DNA of 64,000 nucleotides from UBA2365 sp964594045 (GCA_964594045.1 CAZQKR010000002.1:1-64000); one strand, 5' to 3'. Shown: positions 1 to 10,759, numbered from the stretch's first letter. Program-made: numbers and translations. Notes: a model not told the origin generated them from the letters alone.

Positions 1-1745
1 TGCTTGCCACTGCGGAACAGCCTTTTGCATCCGTTACCGTGACGCTGTAGGTGCCACCCATCGCAACCGTCGCATTCGTCCTGGTTGGGTTCTGGGCTGT
101 GGATGTATATCCGCCAGGACCACTCCAGCTGAAGGTATAGGGTGATGTGCCGCCGCTGGCCGAACTGCTCAGGTTAATGGTGTATCCTGCACAAACAGGG
201 CTGTTGGATGTTGCCGTAACCGTAGGGTTCGGATTGACTGTAACTGACGTCTGTGCTGTACCATAACACCCATAGGCATCAGTGACTGTAACGTTATATG
301 TTCCACTCATTCCCAATGTTGCGTTTAAACGGAATGGATTGGCTACATTTGAAGAATATCCGCCAGGGCCAGACCAATTATAGGTGTATGGAGGAGTCCC
401 ACCGCTTACTGCACTGATCAGGTTAAGTGTATAGCTTTCACATAAAGGGCTATTGGATGATGCTGTTACTACAAGGTTGGGGTATACATTAACTATTGTT
501 GAGGCAGTTCCAATGCAGCCTTTTGCATCCGTTACCGTGACGCTGTAAGTTCCGCTCATCGTAACTGTTGCATTCGTCCTGGTTGGGTTTTGTGCTGTGG
601 ATGTATATCCGCCGGGACCACTCCAGCTGTAGGTATATGGTGATGTGCCGCCGCTGGCTGTACTGCTCAGGTTGATGGTATACCCTGCGCAAACAGGGCT
701 GTTGGACGTCGCAGTAACGGTCGGGTTCGGATTGACTGTAACTGAAGTGCTGGCAACCGCTGTACAGCCTTTTGCATCCGTTACCGTGACACTGTAAGCT
801 CCGCTCATTGCAACCGTCGCATTCGTCCTGGTTGGGTTTTGTGCTGTGGATGTATATCCTCCGGGACCTGACCAGTTATAGGTGTATGGCGATGTGCCGC
901 CGCTGGCAGTGCTGCTCAGGTTGATGGTGTATCCTGCACATACCGGGCTGTTGGAAGATGCAGTAACGGTCGGGTTCGGATTGACCGTGACTGAAGTGCT
1001 GGCAACTGCTGTACAGCCTTTTGCATCCGTTACCGTGACACTGTAAGCTCCGCTCATTGCAACCGTCGCATTCGTCCTGGTTGGGTTTTGTGCTGTGGAT
1101 GTATATCCTCCGGGACCTGACCAGTTATAGGTGTATGGCGATGTGCCGCCGCTGGCAGTGCTGCTCAGGTTAATGGTATACCCTGCGCAAACAGGGCTGT
1201 TGGACGTCGCAGTAACGGTCGGGTTCGGATTGACTGTAACTGAAGTGCTGGCAACCGCTGTACAGCCTTTTGCATCCGTTACCGTGACGCTGTAAGCTCC
1301 GCTCATCGCAACCGTCGCATTCGTCCTGGTTGGGTTTTGGGCTGTAGATGTATATCCACCCGGACCTGACCAGCTGTAGGTATATGGTGCTGTGCCGCCG
1401 CTGGCCGTGCTGCTCAGGTTGATGGTGTATCCTGCACATACCGGGCTGTTGGAAGATGCAGTAACGGTCGGGTTCGGATTGACCGTGACTGAAGTGCTGG
1501 CAACCGCTGTACAGCCTTTTGCATCCGTTACCGTGACGCTGTAAGCTCCGCTCATCGCAACCGTCGCATTCGTCCTGGTTGGGTTCTGGGCTGTGGATGT
1601 ATATCCGCCGGGACCTGACCAGCTGTAGGTATATGGTGATGTGCCACCACTGGCTGTACTGCTCAGGTTGATGGTGTATCCTGCACATACCGGGCTGTTG
1701 GAAGATGCAGTAAGTCCCGGTTTTGGATGGACTGTTACCAAAGCA
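1..1745 (-). repeat. Seven tandem 249-bp coding repeats in the adhesin gene
   Basis: The marker CTCAGGTT(A/G)ATGGT or its variant recurs near 168, 417, 666, 915, 1164, 1413 and 1662, an exact 249-bp (83-codon) period. Units are very similar at the DNA level, including silent positions, which suggests recent amplification or gene conversion. The unit near 417 is the most divergent. The array runs off the left edge. Confidence 0.92.
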
Positions 1746-4700
1746 TCGTCTGAGTCCTGACATCCGTTAATCCGTACTGTTAATATAAAAATTGTATTCG
1801 AAGTTGGAGAGACTGTAAGAGTACGGGAAGTTGATATAATGGTATTGTTTCCCTGTTGGGTCCATTCATAGGTAGCGCCAGCAACGTAATCGGCAGTGAG
1901 TGTAACTGAACTTCCTGAACAAACTTCAGCATCATTTACATTTGCTATGACATTATCATGAATGGTAATGACAATCTGGTCACTTCCCTGGCAACCATAG
2001 CAATCCGTAACCACAAGTGTATAAGTGCCACCCTGGTTAACTACAACTGATGGACCAGTATTTGAACCAACAATACCGGGACCTGACCAAAGGTAAGTTA
2101 CGCTGTTATTGTATGTATCTGGTGTCACATATTCCAAATAGTCAACCCTGAAAGCACATTTACCATTATCCTGAACTCTGATATACCTTGCTGCAGTCCC
2201 AAGCGTATATGAATACGTCTGATAAGTAGTATGTGAAAATGTCTTTGAAGTTACCAGGTCAGTAAATCCTGAATTCGGAGAATCAGAAAACCTTATTTTC
2301 ATATCAGACATTGAAGATGAGGTATTAGCGCAGTGTTCCAGTTTAACCCTCACTTTGATCAGCGTACCTGCCGGAAGAGAGGAACCAAGATCATACGTAA
2401 TATAGGATGTTCCGTTTCCGCCCTGAGTCCACAATTTTGCACCATCATTGTCGCCACAAATAGTTGCTGCATCCAAATTGGAAATATATCCGCCTGAATT
2501 CACTATCGGATTGCTGCAATCTGAGGTCCCCGGAGTGCCACAGGTAGGAATGCCCGTAACCGTACTATTTATGGTGTATTCATCACCGTTACATAATGTA
2601 ATGTCCGGTCCCAGTGTAACAATCGGGTGGGGATAAACTGAAACAGTAATTTCATCAGTTCCCTTGCATCCATCCTGCTCTGTAACTGTTACACTGTAGG
2701 TAGTTGTTGCAGTTGGTTGGACATTTATTGATTGAGTAGTTGCTCCTGTGCTCCATTTATAATCTGCATTTGCTCCATTAGAAGGCACAGTGTAACTAAT
2801 TGTAAGTAACGGTCTTAAATTTATATCAGTCTTTTCACTGCTTCCAAAGTATTTCTCATCGGAAACACCTTCGGTAACTTTCTTAATCATTAATCCGTGA
2901 TTAGACACTGTTCCTGAAAACCAGTCATTGACCAGATTTGTTATATTCCAGGTATAATCAGCATTATTCCCAACAGAAACAATTGATTCCGGAGTGCTAT
3001 TAAAATCACCTCCTGAGGTTGCCCATGAGGTTGAAGTTTGCCTTTGATTCCAATTGGCTGTCACACCGGATGATCCTGAACACCCACCAGTGCCCTCAGA
3101 CCACGCCGAATTAACTTTGTAAAGTCCAATATCTGTAAATGTATTGTTTCCCCCGGTTTTTGACAATTTTAAGGTTGCAGTAATATTGGTTGCATTTGCA
3201 GGAATTGTTGACAAATTAAATTTAAGGAGACTCCTGTTTTTGCTTGAACTGTTTGATCCTGAATATAATCTATCGCACGTACCGAAATTATGTGTTGGGC
3301 TCGCTTGTTTAAGATAGGTATCTGCACTGGGTTCAAGGTAGAGTATTTCAGTAGAAGTATAGGTTGCTGTAAAAGTTGTACTTTCTACCTGACAAAACAA
3401 ATCATCTCCCTGAATGGTAACATCAAGTTCACAACATGGACCAGGTTCTACTTCTTCAGAGTTATTCCCTGTTTTGCTCGGGCTGGCATGAACTCCGGTT
3501 ATTCCGACAGTACCAAAGCCTGATGTACCAAAAGCGGATAACTTAACATCTATTTCATACCAAACATCATAAATCCAGTTTGGATATGTGGGATTTGGGG
3601 TATAGTTGGCATCTGATGCAGGTGAATCGGTTGTGAGTACATAGCCGTATTCATTAAAATTTTTGTCCATTGAACTCGTTACACTTAAAACATCAGATGA
3701 ACTTCCAAATAACATACCTCCATCTCCACCCCAAATTCCCAGGCAATCATATCCCGATGGTGCGGCACCACTTGCAGTAATATAGTCCATTTTTACTTCT
3801 AACTTTTTCACATTATCCCCATCCAGCATTGACAGAATAAGGTGGTCAGAACCGGTAAGGTTACCGAATGTATGTCCATTTGGCCAACCAATTGCATTGA
3901 CTCCATAAGTATTATCAACAAAGTTTTTGGAAAGCGTCGCCCTGATTGTGACTCTGTCATTTGCCGGATCCTGCGTAAAAGTAATGAACCAGTTGGCTGT
4001 AGCACTCACATTGTTATTACCAACAAAACAGATCTGCCCGGTACATTCTAAAACCTGGATAGTTTTGGATAATACCTCTACACAATTATCATTATTCGTA
4101 ACAGTTACTGTATAAGTTGTTGTCTGAGCGGGTATCACTTCGATTGAAGAAGTTGTCTCACCTGTATTCCATAACCATGAAACCCCTCCGGTAACCGAAA
4201 GAGTAGTTGGAACAATATTATCCGAACAGATTCCATTGGTTCCTGTGATGGTAGGCTGAAACGAATCACAAGGATCCGGAGGGCCACATTGGTATCCATT
4301 CACAAAAGTAGCATTCTGGATAATGATCGAACCAAACTGATCTCCCATTACTATTGGCGCTGAGCAGGAAAAATGGATTTTAACCAATTGGATTTGAGTG
4401 CCACCCTGTTGATTAAAGATATGAAAATAGGTTGAATTAGCCATTTGGGATGGAGCAGTGGCAACGAAATTGCTGTTAATATTTACATTGCCCTGAAAAT
4501 ATATAGTACCCCCGATATTTGTCCCACTTTGATCATTGACCACAATATATACCTGAGGATCATCCCCGGGATCACCTGAACAATCCCATTTTCCCCCGAT
4601 AAGGCCCTGATTGTTATCAGAAGCAGAACAATCTTCACCAGTATAGGTAAATGTCGCTGATTTGACTTTATCACCATAATCGCAACAATCTTGCTGAGAA

Positions 4701-4840
4701 AAAGTAATTCCCGGCATGATTACCATGCCAACAAACATTATTGCATAAAAAGATGATGAAAAGAGATTATTCCCATAATTTTTTAAAAGGGAATTCAAAT
4801 TGATTCTCAGTGAGAAAAGTGTAAAATTTTTCATAAACAT
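1..4840 (-). CDS. Giant secreted adhesin-like repeat protein, N-terminal part (3' end outside window)
   Basis: An open frame on the minus strand starts at 4840 (or the next Met, 4834) and reads about 1,610 codons to the left edge without a stop, so the C-terminus is missing. The N-terminus has a basic stretch and a hydrophobic segment ending near TFSQQ, consistent with export. In order I see: a Cys-rich N-terminal part; an Ig/PKD-like domain (about residues 190-255); a DNRLRE/CBM96-like domain (about 498-683, starting LEPSADTYL and closing LTISYT); a PKD-like domain interrupted by a jelly-roll-like insert (about 770-908); more PKD-like domains; then seven 83-residue repeats from about residue 1033. 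Each repeat has the pattern NSPVCAG..INLSSSASGG...YSWSGPGGYTS...VTVTDAKGC. Such SprB-like proteins are T9SS cargo used in surface adhesion or gliding. T9SS export here is inferred, because the sorting domain lies outside the window. Confidence 0.9.
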   Translation of the reverse strand, partial: MFMKNFTLFSLRINLNSLLKNYGNNLFSSSFYAIMFVGMVIMPGITFSQQDCCDYGDKVKSATFTYTGEDCSASDNNQGLIGGKWDCSGDPGDDPQVYIVVNDQSGTNIGGTIYFQGNVNINSNFVATAPSQMANSTYFHIFNQQGGTQIQLVKIHFSCSAPIVMGDQFGSIIIQNATFVNGYQCGPPDPCDSFQPTITGTNGICSDNIVPTTLSVTGGVSWLWNTGETTSSIEVIPAQTTTYTVTVTNNDNCVEVLSKTIQVLECTGQICFVGNNNVSATANWFITFTQDPANDRVTIRATLSKNFVDNTYGVNAIGWPNGHTFGNLTGSDHLILSMLDGDNVKKLEVKMDYITASGAAPSGYDCLGIWGGDGGMLFGSSSDVLSVTSSMDKNFNEYGYVLTTDSPASDANYTPNPTYPNWIYDVWYEIDVKLSAFGTSGFGTVGITGVHASPSKTGNNSEEVEPGPCCELDVTIQGDDLFCQVESTTFTATYTSTEILYLEPSADTYLKQASPTHNFGTCDRLYSGSNSSSKNRSLLKFNLSTIPANATNITATLKLSKTGGNNTFTDIGLYKVNSAWSEGTGGCSGSSGVTANWNQRQTSTSWATSGGDFNSTPESIVSVGNNADYTWNITNLVNDWFSGTVSNHGLMIKKVTEGVSDEKYFGSSEKTDINLRPLLTISYTVPSNGANADYKWSTGATTQSINVQPTATTTYSVTVTEQDGCKGTDEITVSVYPHPIVTLGPDITLCNGDEYTINSTVTGIPTCGTPGTSDCSNPIVNSGGYISNLDAATICGDNDGAKLWTQGGNGTSYITYDLGSSLPAGTLIKVRVKLEHCANTSSSMSDMKIRFSDSPNSGFTDLVTSKTFSHTTYQTYSYTLGTAARYIRVQDNGKCAFRVDYLEYVTPDTYNNSVTYLWSGPGIVGSNTGPSVVVNQGGTYTLVVTDCYGCQGSDQIVITIHDNVIANVNDAEVCSGSSVTLTADYVAGATYEWTQQGNNTIISTSRTLTVSPTSNTIFILTVRINGCQDSDDALVTVHPKPGLTASSNSPVCAGYTINLSSTASGGTSPYTYSWSGPGGYTSTAQNPTRTNATVAMSGAYSVTVTDAKGCTAVASTSVTVNPNPTVTASSNSPVCAGYTINLSSTASGGTAPYTYSWSGPGGYTSTAQNPTRTNATVAMSGAYSVTVTDAKGCTAVASTSVTVNPNPTVTATSNSPVCAGYTINLSSTASGGTSPYTYNWSGPGGYTSTAQNPTRTNATVAMSGAYSVTVTDAKGCTAVASTSVTVNPNPTVTASSNSPVCAGYTINLSSTASGGTSPYTYNWSGPGGYTSTAQNPTRTNATVAMSGAYSVTVTDAKGCTAVASTSVTVNPNPTVTATSNSPVCAGYTINLSSTASGGTSPYTYSWSGPGGYTSTAQNPTRTNATVTMSGTYSVTVTDAKGCIGTASTIVNVYPNLVVTASSNSPLCESYTLNLISAVSGGTPPYTYNWSGPGGYSSNVANPFRLNATLGMSGTYNVTVTDAYGCYGTAQTSVTVNPNPTVTATSNSPVCAGYTINLSSSASGGTSPYTFSWSGPGGYTSTAQNPTRTNATVAMGGTYSVTVTDAKGCSAVAS

Positions 4841-4977
4841 TGTTATTAAGGTTAAAAGCTTTTTTCGCATAGACAAGAAAAGCAAATTCATTATAATTCA
4901 AAAAGACAGATTACCACCTTTCTTGCCTCAGTTTTCCATTTTGAGGACCTTAATAACCAAATGTATTGTTAAAGTCA

Positions 4978-5015
4978 GATCAGATCTGATCAACCAGATT
5001 AAAGTTGATCAGATC
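4978..5015. promoter_or_regulatory. Palindrome and 12-bp hairpin upstream of the adhesin gene
   Basis: GATCAGATCTGATC (4978-4991) is a perfect palindrome. It overlaps a perfect 12-bp stem: GATCTGATCAAC (4983-4994) pairs with GTTGATCAGATC (5004-5015) across a 9-nt loop. It lies about 140 bp upstream of the adhesin start. An operator or leader hairpin is possible; no function is shown. Confidence 0.4.
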
Positions 5016-6416
5016 TTTCGATGTCGTTTTCTTTACTGATAAAATGTTAATAAAAATATAGTATCAAAAATGCCCAGCATTATAAATCAACTAGGATAGA
5101 TCTTCGAACTCTATAAAAATCACTTACTTGTGAGTATAAATAGTTTTTATTTTGATATTCAATACACCAGAACCGTCAGCCCAGGTAAGTGATTCTGTTC
5201 AAAATTGTCAATCAATTCAAGAATGATGAACTAAAAATTTGTTTGATTTCGTCATTTCTTAGTCACATCTTAATAGATCAAAATGCCTTAGTCACAAAAT
5301 TTTATGTTTCAGATACTGCAACTGCGATTTATAAATATTTACTATGGCAATTTGTCCTAAAAACAGTGCTACTAAAACTTTTAAAATGATCAGCACCCTG
5401 ACTCGAAAAAAAGCCATTGACATAGCAAGGTTTTACAAATTTAATCAAGAAATCAATGCCTGTCAATTCAAAAGCATTAATGAATGACAATTGTTTTAAT
5501 CCTTACCCTGATCAATTTTCCTATATTTTCAGCATATAAAAAAATTGCAATTATTGACACCTATTTTTCAATTTTTTATATATGTAAAATAGAACTTATT
5601 CTATTTTCTTCCCCGCTTAAAACAAAATAAAAAAAAGTATTTTTTTTGAAATCTTCGTCCATAACTATTTTTCCTGACAATGAGCACGGAAGCAAAATTA
5701 TTTTCTGGGGCAAGAACAGGATCATTAATAAAAGTATCAGCATTGTAGCCTGAAGTCAGTTTATTCTCCGGTTGTTTCCGTAATGTCTTTTACAAATGTC
5801 AAAAGATATATAATAACCAACTGATAAAATGTGCCTTCATGAATTCTATCAGTCTTCTAATTATCAAAGACACCGATTTTTTATTTCACCCTTACTTATA
5901 AAACAATATTTTTCATATATTTATATTTTTAATATTTATATCAATAATTATAAATTATTTATAAATATTATTTTTATAATAAATAGTTTTTTTAATGTAT
6001 TATCAATCCAATCAACCAATTGTCCGAAGGTCGGCTTTCCGTTAACATAATTACTCGTTAAATTTTAATCCGGGGGGATTGTACCGTAATCGTTCAGATG
6101 GTTAATAAACAGACATTGATGGCCATTTGAACTTATTGATGTACGTAGTTAAAATGATTTCTTCAAAACTGACTGGAAAGAGTTTTTTGAACAGTATTTA
6201 CTTTTACATCCGCTTTCCCGGCATTTTTGGAAAACGTTAATTGATCCAATTTAAAGGATGGGAACAATGGTTACGGGTTTGATAAACAAGAATACAGAGG
6301 TAAAGGATACTATGATTTCCCGGAAAATGAAATCAACATGGTCTGGGTTTTCAGACTTTAGCAATTGCCCGATCGGGATCGATTTTTATTGGAAGGGTTT
6401 GCAGGCTGAAAAGAGA
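5016..6416. other. AT-rich intergenic region with no convincing gene
   Basis: About 1.4 kb of AT-rich sequence lies between the adhesin promoter region and a lipoprotein gene. Short open frames here have low-complexity, Ile/Phe/Asn-rich translations typical of chance ORFs. One 10-bp inverted repeat is visible (AATCACTTAC at 5119-5128, complement at 5185-5194). I found no RNA gene signature. Confidence 0.6.
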
Positions 6417-7022
6417 TCACCGATCCATGGGCCTGGTAAGATCAAATCGAAACTCAAGTCTTGGCTCATTGCCCCGGTTCAAACGATATGAAAACCAGCT
6501 TAGATCTTCCGCAAAGGTGAGTATCCAGATGTTTTCTGAAGCTCCCTGCATTAATTTACCGGTGTATTCATCTGCCGGAAAATACTGTAGGAATGCAGTT
6601 CCCTGGTCATTCGCAACGCCTCCATACATCGAACCTGTAACGAGTTCACCGGATGCGTCCAAGTGTTCATGCATCAATTTCAACTGCAGGTTCTCTACTG
6701 CAAGGATCCAAGAGATGGGCGGGTCCTGGTCTACTAAAAAGTCAATCACCACTTTATCCGGATCACATACCCTAAACCTGATATTCATTTTTTTTGCTGC
6801 CATACTCTGGCCATGCCTGCTCCTGAATTGCTCTTTTCCTTCAAATTTTTTTCCGCAAAATGCAGAAAATTTTGCCAAAAATTCCTGCTGAGCACCTTTT
6901 ACCGGAACGGAACCTTCTTCCGCTTTTTCTGCCTGGTCTTCTGCGTTATTTTTTGTCGAATATTCCTTACAAGAAATGATCACCAGGGAGAAAATGATCA
7001 ATACTATGATATACCGAACCAT
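6417..7022 (-). CDS. Small lipoprotein of unknown function
   Basis: The 201-residue product has a hydrophobic signal peptide and a lipobox-like IISC with Cys at about residue 17, followed by a Lys/Glu/Asn-rich linker, so it should be a lipoprotein. The mature domain (about residues 45-200) has no motif I recognise. It has aromatic-rich, beta-like stretches (WILAVENLQLKL, NIWILTFAEDLSWFSY). It stands alone, transcribed towards the adhesin gene and separated from ppdK by a terminator. The coding strand is favoured over the plus-strand frame at 6427-6891 because only this frame gives a coherent signal peptide and lipobox. Confidence 0.75.
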   Translation of the reverse strand: MVRYIIVLIIFSLVIISCKEYSTKNNAEDQAEKAEEGSVPVKGAQQEFLAKFSAFCGKKFEGKEQFRSRHGQSMAAKKMNIRFRVCDPDKVVIDFLVDQDPPISWILAVENLQLKLMHEHLDASGELVTGSMYGGVANDQGTAFLQYFPADEYTGKLMQGASENIWILTFAEDLSWFSYRLNRGNEPRLEFRFDLTRPMDR

Positions 7023-7363
7023 GATTTTGAATTTATTCAGACAAAATTAATTATTGGTGTCAGTTTACCATAGATCACCCAGTGTATTATTTCTTTTGAC
7101 AGGTGGAATTATGATATTTAATTTAACCAACCCGGACGGGGGAGCAACCAAAGCTTAAAGTTATTTAAGAACACCCATGAACTACTTTTTATTCAGGTAT
7201 TTGAATGCATCCAAAATCTTCATTCGTTAATCCTTGTTCGCCCCGATGGATCTGCATCCTGTGTTGTGCGATAGTCTGACTGTTATTGTTAGATAAATCG
7301 AAGCCCTTTAAAACTATGCCAAAAAGGCATCATTTTGATCTGTACAGGACACAGACAGCTATT

Positions 7364-7394
7364 AAATAAAAACAGCCCGCAAAAAGCGGGCTGT
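7364..7394 (-). terminator. Rho-independent terminator of ppdK
   Basis: ACAGCCCGC (7372-7380) pairs with GCGGGCTGT (7386-7394) around a 5-nt loop. On the minus strand the stem is followed by a T-rich tract. It sits 25 nt after the ppdK stop. Confidence 0.85.
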
Positions 7395-7419
7395 CTGTTG
7401 ATTGAGTTATATAGAATTA

Positions 7420-10131
7420 TTATCTAAGTGCTGCCTGAGCAGCTGCCAGTCTGGCGATCGGCACCCTGAAAGGTGAGCAGCTCACATAGTTCAATCCTGC
7501 TCTGTAACAGAATTCAACTGAACTGGGTTCTCCTCCATGTTCACCACAAATACCCAATTTTATATTTGGCCTTGTTTGTTTACCTTTTTTACATGCCATC
7601 TCTACCAGTTGGCCTACACCTTCCTGATCCAAAACCTCAAAAGGATCATTTTTCAATATACCTTTCTGTAAATAAACAGGGAGGAATTTTCCGGCATCGT
7701 CCCTAGAGTATCCGAAAGTCATTTGGGTCAGGTCATTGGTTCCGAATGAGAAAAACTCAGCAGACTCAGCGATCTTTTCCGCGATCAAAGCAGCTCTTGG
7801 AATTTCGATCATCGTACCTACCATGAAGCTCACTTCATCTTTTCTTTCGCTGAAAACTTTTGCGATCGTATCCCTGACAATACCTTCCTGCATCTTCATT
7901 TCTTCCAATGTTCCGGTCAACGGGATCATGATCTCAGGCAAAGCGTTAACGCCTCTTTTCTTGAGATTCAATGCAGCCTCGATGATCGCCCTGGTTTGCA
8001 TTTCGGTGATCTCAGGATAAGTGTTACCCAAACGGCAGCCCCTGTGTCCCAACATCGGGTTGAATTCTGACAGATCTTCAACTTTATGTTTGATCACGTT
8101 CACATTCACGCCCATCACGTGAGCCATTTCCTGTTGGCCTTTATCGTCATGAGGAACAAATTCGTGCAAAGGAGGATCCAGCAACCTGACAGTTACCGGC
8201 AGATCGTGCATCGCTTCAAAAATTCCTTCGAAGTCTGTACGCTGCATGGGCAATAATTTTTCCAGTGCTTTTCTTCTTCCTGCTTCATCTTCTGCAAGGA
8301 TCATTTCCCTCATGGCAACGATCTTTTCGCCTTCGAAAAACATGTGTTCTGTTCTGCACAATCCGATACCCCTGGCGCCAAAATCTCTTGCAACTGAAGC
8401 ATCCTTTGGTGTATCAGCATTGGTTCTGACATACATCGTAGCATGTTTGTCAGCCATTGACATCAATTCAGCAAAGTCTCCGCTCACTGCAGGATCGATT
8501 GTTTTGATCTTGCCGGCGTAAACGTCCCCTGTTGATCCGTTCAATGAGATCCAGTCCCCTTCCTTTAAGCTGAATTCTCCGGAAACAAGTGTTCTGGCCT
8601 TATAATCGATCCTCAGGCTGCCTGCACCGGATACACAACATTTGCCCATACCTCTTGCCACCACAGCCGCGTGGGAAGTCATACCACCTTTTGCCGTAAG
8701 GATACCGTTTGCAGCGTCCATACCTGCAAGGTCTTCAGGAGATGTCTCCAGTCTGACCAGGATCACATTTTCTCCCTTTTCTTTCCATGCTGTGGCATCA
8801 TCTGCGAAAAACACGATTCTACCCGTTGCGGCTCCCGGAGAAGCTGGTAAACCATTGGCTATGACTTTTGCATCCTTAATGGCTGTTTTATCAAAAACAG
8901 GGTGCAAGAGTTCATCCAGTTTTTCCGGAGTTTGTCTCAGCAAAGCTTCTTTTTCATCAATAAGGCCTTCCTTGACCATATCGATCGCGATCTTGATCAT
9001 CGCAGCTCCTGTTCTCTTACCATTCCTGGTCTGAAGCATCCAAAGTTTGCCCTCTTGAATGGTAAACTCTATGTCCTGCATATCTTTATAATGCATTTCC
9101 AATTTCTTCTGTATGTCGTTCAATTCCCTGTACTGCTCTGGCATGAGTTCTTCCAGTGAAGGATAGTTTTGCTTTCTGTCTTCCTCTGAAACCTGAGCCA
9201 GCACTGCCCATCTCAATGAACCCTCTTTGGTGATCTGCTGAGGCGTCCTCACACCGGAAACCACGTCTTCACCCTGTGCATTCACCAGGTACTCACCGTT
9301 AAAAATATTCTCTCCTGTTGCAGCATCTCTTGTGAATGCCACTCCGGTTGCACTGGTATTACCCATATTACCATAAACCATGGCCTGAACGTTTACGGCA
9401 GTACCCCAGTCAGCCGGGATTTTATTCATTTTCCTGTAATATACGGCTCTGGGTGTATTCCAGCTGTTGAAAACAGCGATCACACCACCCCAAAGTTGTT
9501 CCCACGGATCATCAGGGAAATCTTTTCCTGTTTTGGTTTTAACTGCATTCTTGAATCTTTCAACCAAAAGCTTCAGGTCCTCTACAGAAAATTCCGTATC
9601 CAGCTTAATGCCTCTTTCTTCTTTCAAATGCTCCATGATCTCCTCAAAAGGATCGATATCCTCCTTGGATGCAGGTTCCATTCCCAAAACGACATCCCCG
9701 TACATCTGAACAAACCTTCTGTATGAATCCCATGCGAACCTCGGGTTATTGGTCTTTTTAATCAGACCTTCCACTGCATCAGGATTCAAACCCAGGTTCA
9801 GAACTGTATTCATCATACCCGGCATGGAAGCCCTTGCACCTGAACGAACGGATAAGAGCAAAGGATTTTGGTTATCACCGTATTTGGAACCCATGATCGT
9901 TTCCACATACTTAACAGCAGCTTCCACTTCATCCTTTAATCTTCTGACGGTTTCTTCACGGCCTACTTCATTGTATTCTGTACAAACTTCTGTTGTGATC
10001 GTAAATCCGGGTGGGACCGGAATACCGACCAGATTCATCTCAGCCAGATTGGCTCCTTTACCTCCCAGCAAATTTTTCATACTGGCATCACCTTCGGCCT
10101 GCTTATTGCCGAATGTATAAACTCTTTTCAT
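7420..10131 (-). CDS. ppdK: Pyruvate, phosphate dikinase
   Basis: The 903-residue protein has the standard bacterial length. It reversibly interconverts pyruvate, ATP and Pi with phosphoenolpyruvate, AMP and PPi in the cytoplasm, linking glycolysis and gluconeogenesis. The N-terminal nucleotide-binding domain opens with VYTFGNKQAEGD and GGKGANLAEM. The swivelling phosphohistidine domain has GGMTSHAAVVARGMGK with the catalytic His near residue 487. The C-terminal PEP/pyruvate TIM barrel has FGTNDLTQMTFGYSRDD and GICGEHGG with the catalytic Cys near residue 862. It is monocistronic, with a clear terminator downstream and about 600 bp of AT-rich sequence upstream. Nothing is missing from the known active site. 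Confidence 0.98.
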   Translation of the reverse strand: MKRVYTFGNKQAEGDASMKNLLGGKGANLAEMNLVGIPVPPGFTITTEVCTEYNEVGREETVRRLKDEVEAAVKYVETIMGSKYGDNQNPLLLSVRSGARASMPGMMNTVLNLGLNPDAVEGLIKKTNNPRFAWDSYRRFVQMYGDVVLGMEPASKEDIDPFEEIMEHLKEERGIKLDTEFSVEDLKLLVERFKNAVKTKTGKDFPDDPWEQLWGGVIAVFNSWNTPRAVYYRKMNKIPADWGTAVNVQAMVYGNMGNTSATGVAFTRDAATGENIFNGEYLVNAQGEDVVSGVRTPQQITKEGSLRWAVLAQVSEEDRKQNYPSLEELMPEQYRELNDIQKKLEMHYKDMQDIEFTIQEGKLWMLQTRNGKRTGAAMIKIAIDMVKEGLIDEKEALLRQTPEKLDELLHPVFDKTAIKDAKVIANGLPASPGAATGRIVFFADDATAWKEKGENVILVRLETSPEDLAGMDAANGILTAKGGMTSHAAVVARGMGKCCVSGAGSLRIDYKARTLVSGEFSLKEGDWISLNGSTGDVYAGKIKTIDPAVSGDFAELMSMADKHATMYVRTNADTPKDASVARDFGARGIGLCRTEHMFFEGEKIVAMREMILAEDEAGRRKALEKLLPMQRTDFEGIFEAMHDLPVTVRLLDPPLHEFVPHDDKGQQEMAHVMGVNVNVIKHKVEDLSEFNPMLGHRGCRLGNTYPEITEMQTRAIIEAALNLKKRGVNALPEIMIPLTGTLEEMKMQEGIVRDTIAKVFSERKDEVSFMVGTMIEIPRAALIAEKIAESAEFFSFGTNDLTQMTFGYSRDDAGKFLPVYLQKGILKNDPFEVLDQEGVGQLVEMACKKGKQTRPNIKLGICGEHGGEPSSVEFCYRAGLNYVSCSPFRVPIARLAAAQAALR

Positions 10132-10759
10132 GTGTCAATTTTTTTTGTTTATAATTGCAGCTATGCCTCATCAGAACTTTCAACATCAATTTACCCCGAA
10201 AATCCATAGCCTTTAGTTCATTACTTCTGCCTCAGATCACATGCTTAGTGTATAAAATACCCTATGCCTGGCCAAAAGTCGCGCAAATATAAGGGTTTTC
10301 TTTGCGATTACATAGTTAAAAATCCAAAACTATCTTATGTGTCAAATAATTTAAAATTACGGCATTTAGCATCAACCTGAAATTCAAAATACAATTCTAT
10401 TTTGTATCTAAGTAAATATAAATATATAATTTCTATTCATTTATTATTTTAATTATATTATCCTTCCAATGCAATAATTAACGATATTTATTTCCGTAAT
10501 ATTGATCATGGTTTGATTTTATGAAGATGGGTGGAGTTTGGCGGTTAATGAGCAGTTTGAGTTGGTTCATTATGTTGAATTATGCGATGTAGTCCTGATA
10601 TTTAGAAAAATTTTTAATGAGACTGAACCGATTCAGCCCTTTATGTTTAATTTTGCTCCCAGTGGAAGTATATACTTTGGAATCAAATACTTGTGACGAT
10701 ACAATTCCTTTTAACTTCAGTTTATTTGTATTTTTACAAAATAACAGCCCTGTTTTGCC
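10132..10759. other. Divergent intergenic region between ppdK and a rhodanese gene
   Basis: This is an AT-rich region between divergently transcribed genes, so promoters for both should lie here. One match to the Bacteroidota -7 box TAnnTTTG is present on the minus strand (complement of 10284-10291), but no well-spaced -33 TTTG accompanies it. No gene is supported. Confidence 0.5.

Noticed and set aside
5829..6050. 73-codon plus frame
   Set aside because: Extremely AT-rich Ile/Asn/Phe translation typical of chance frames in AT-rich spacer.
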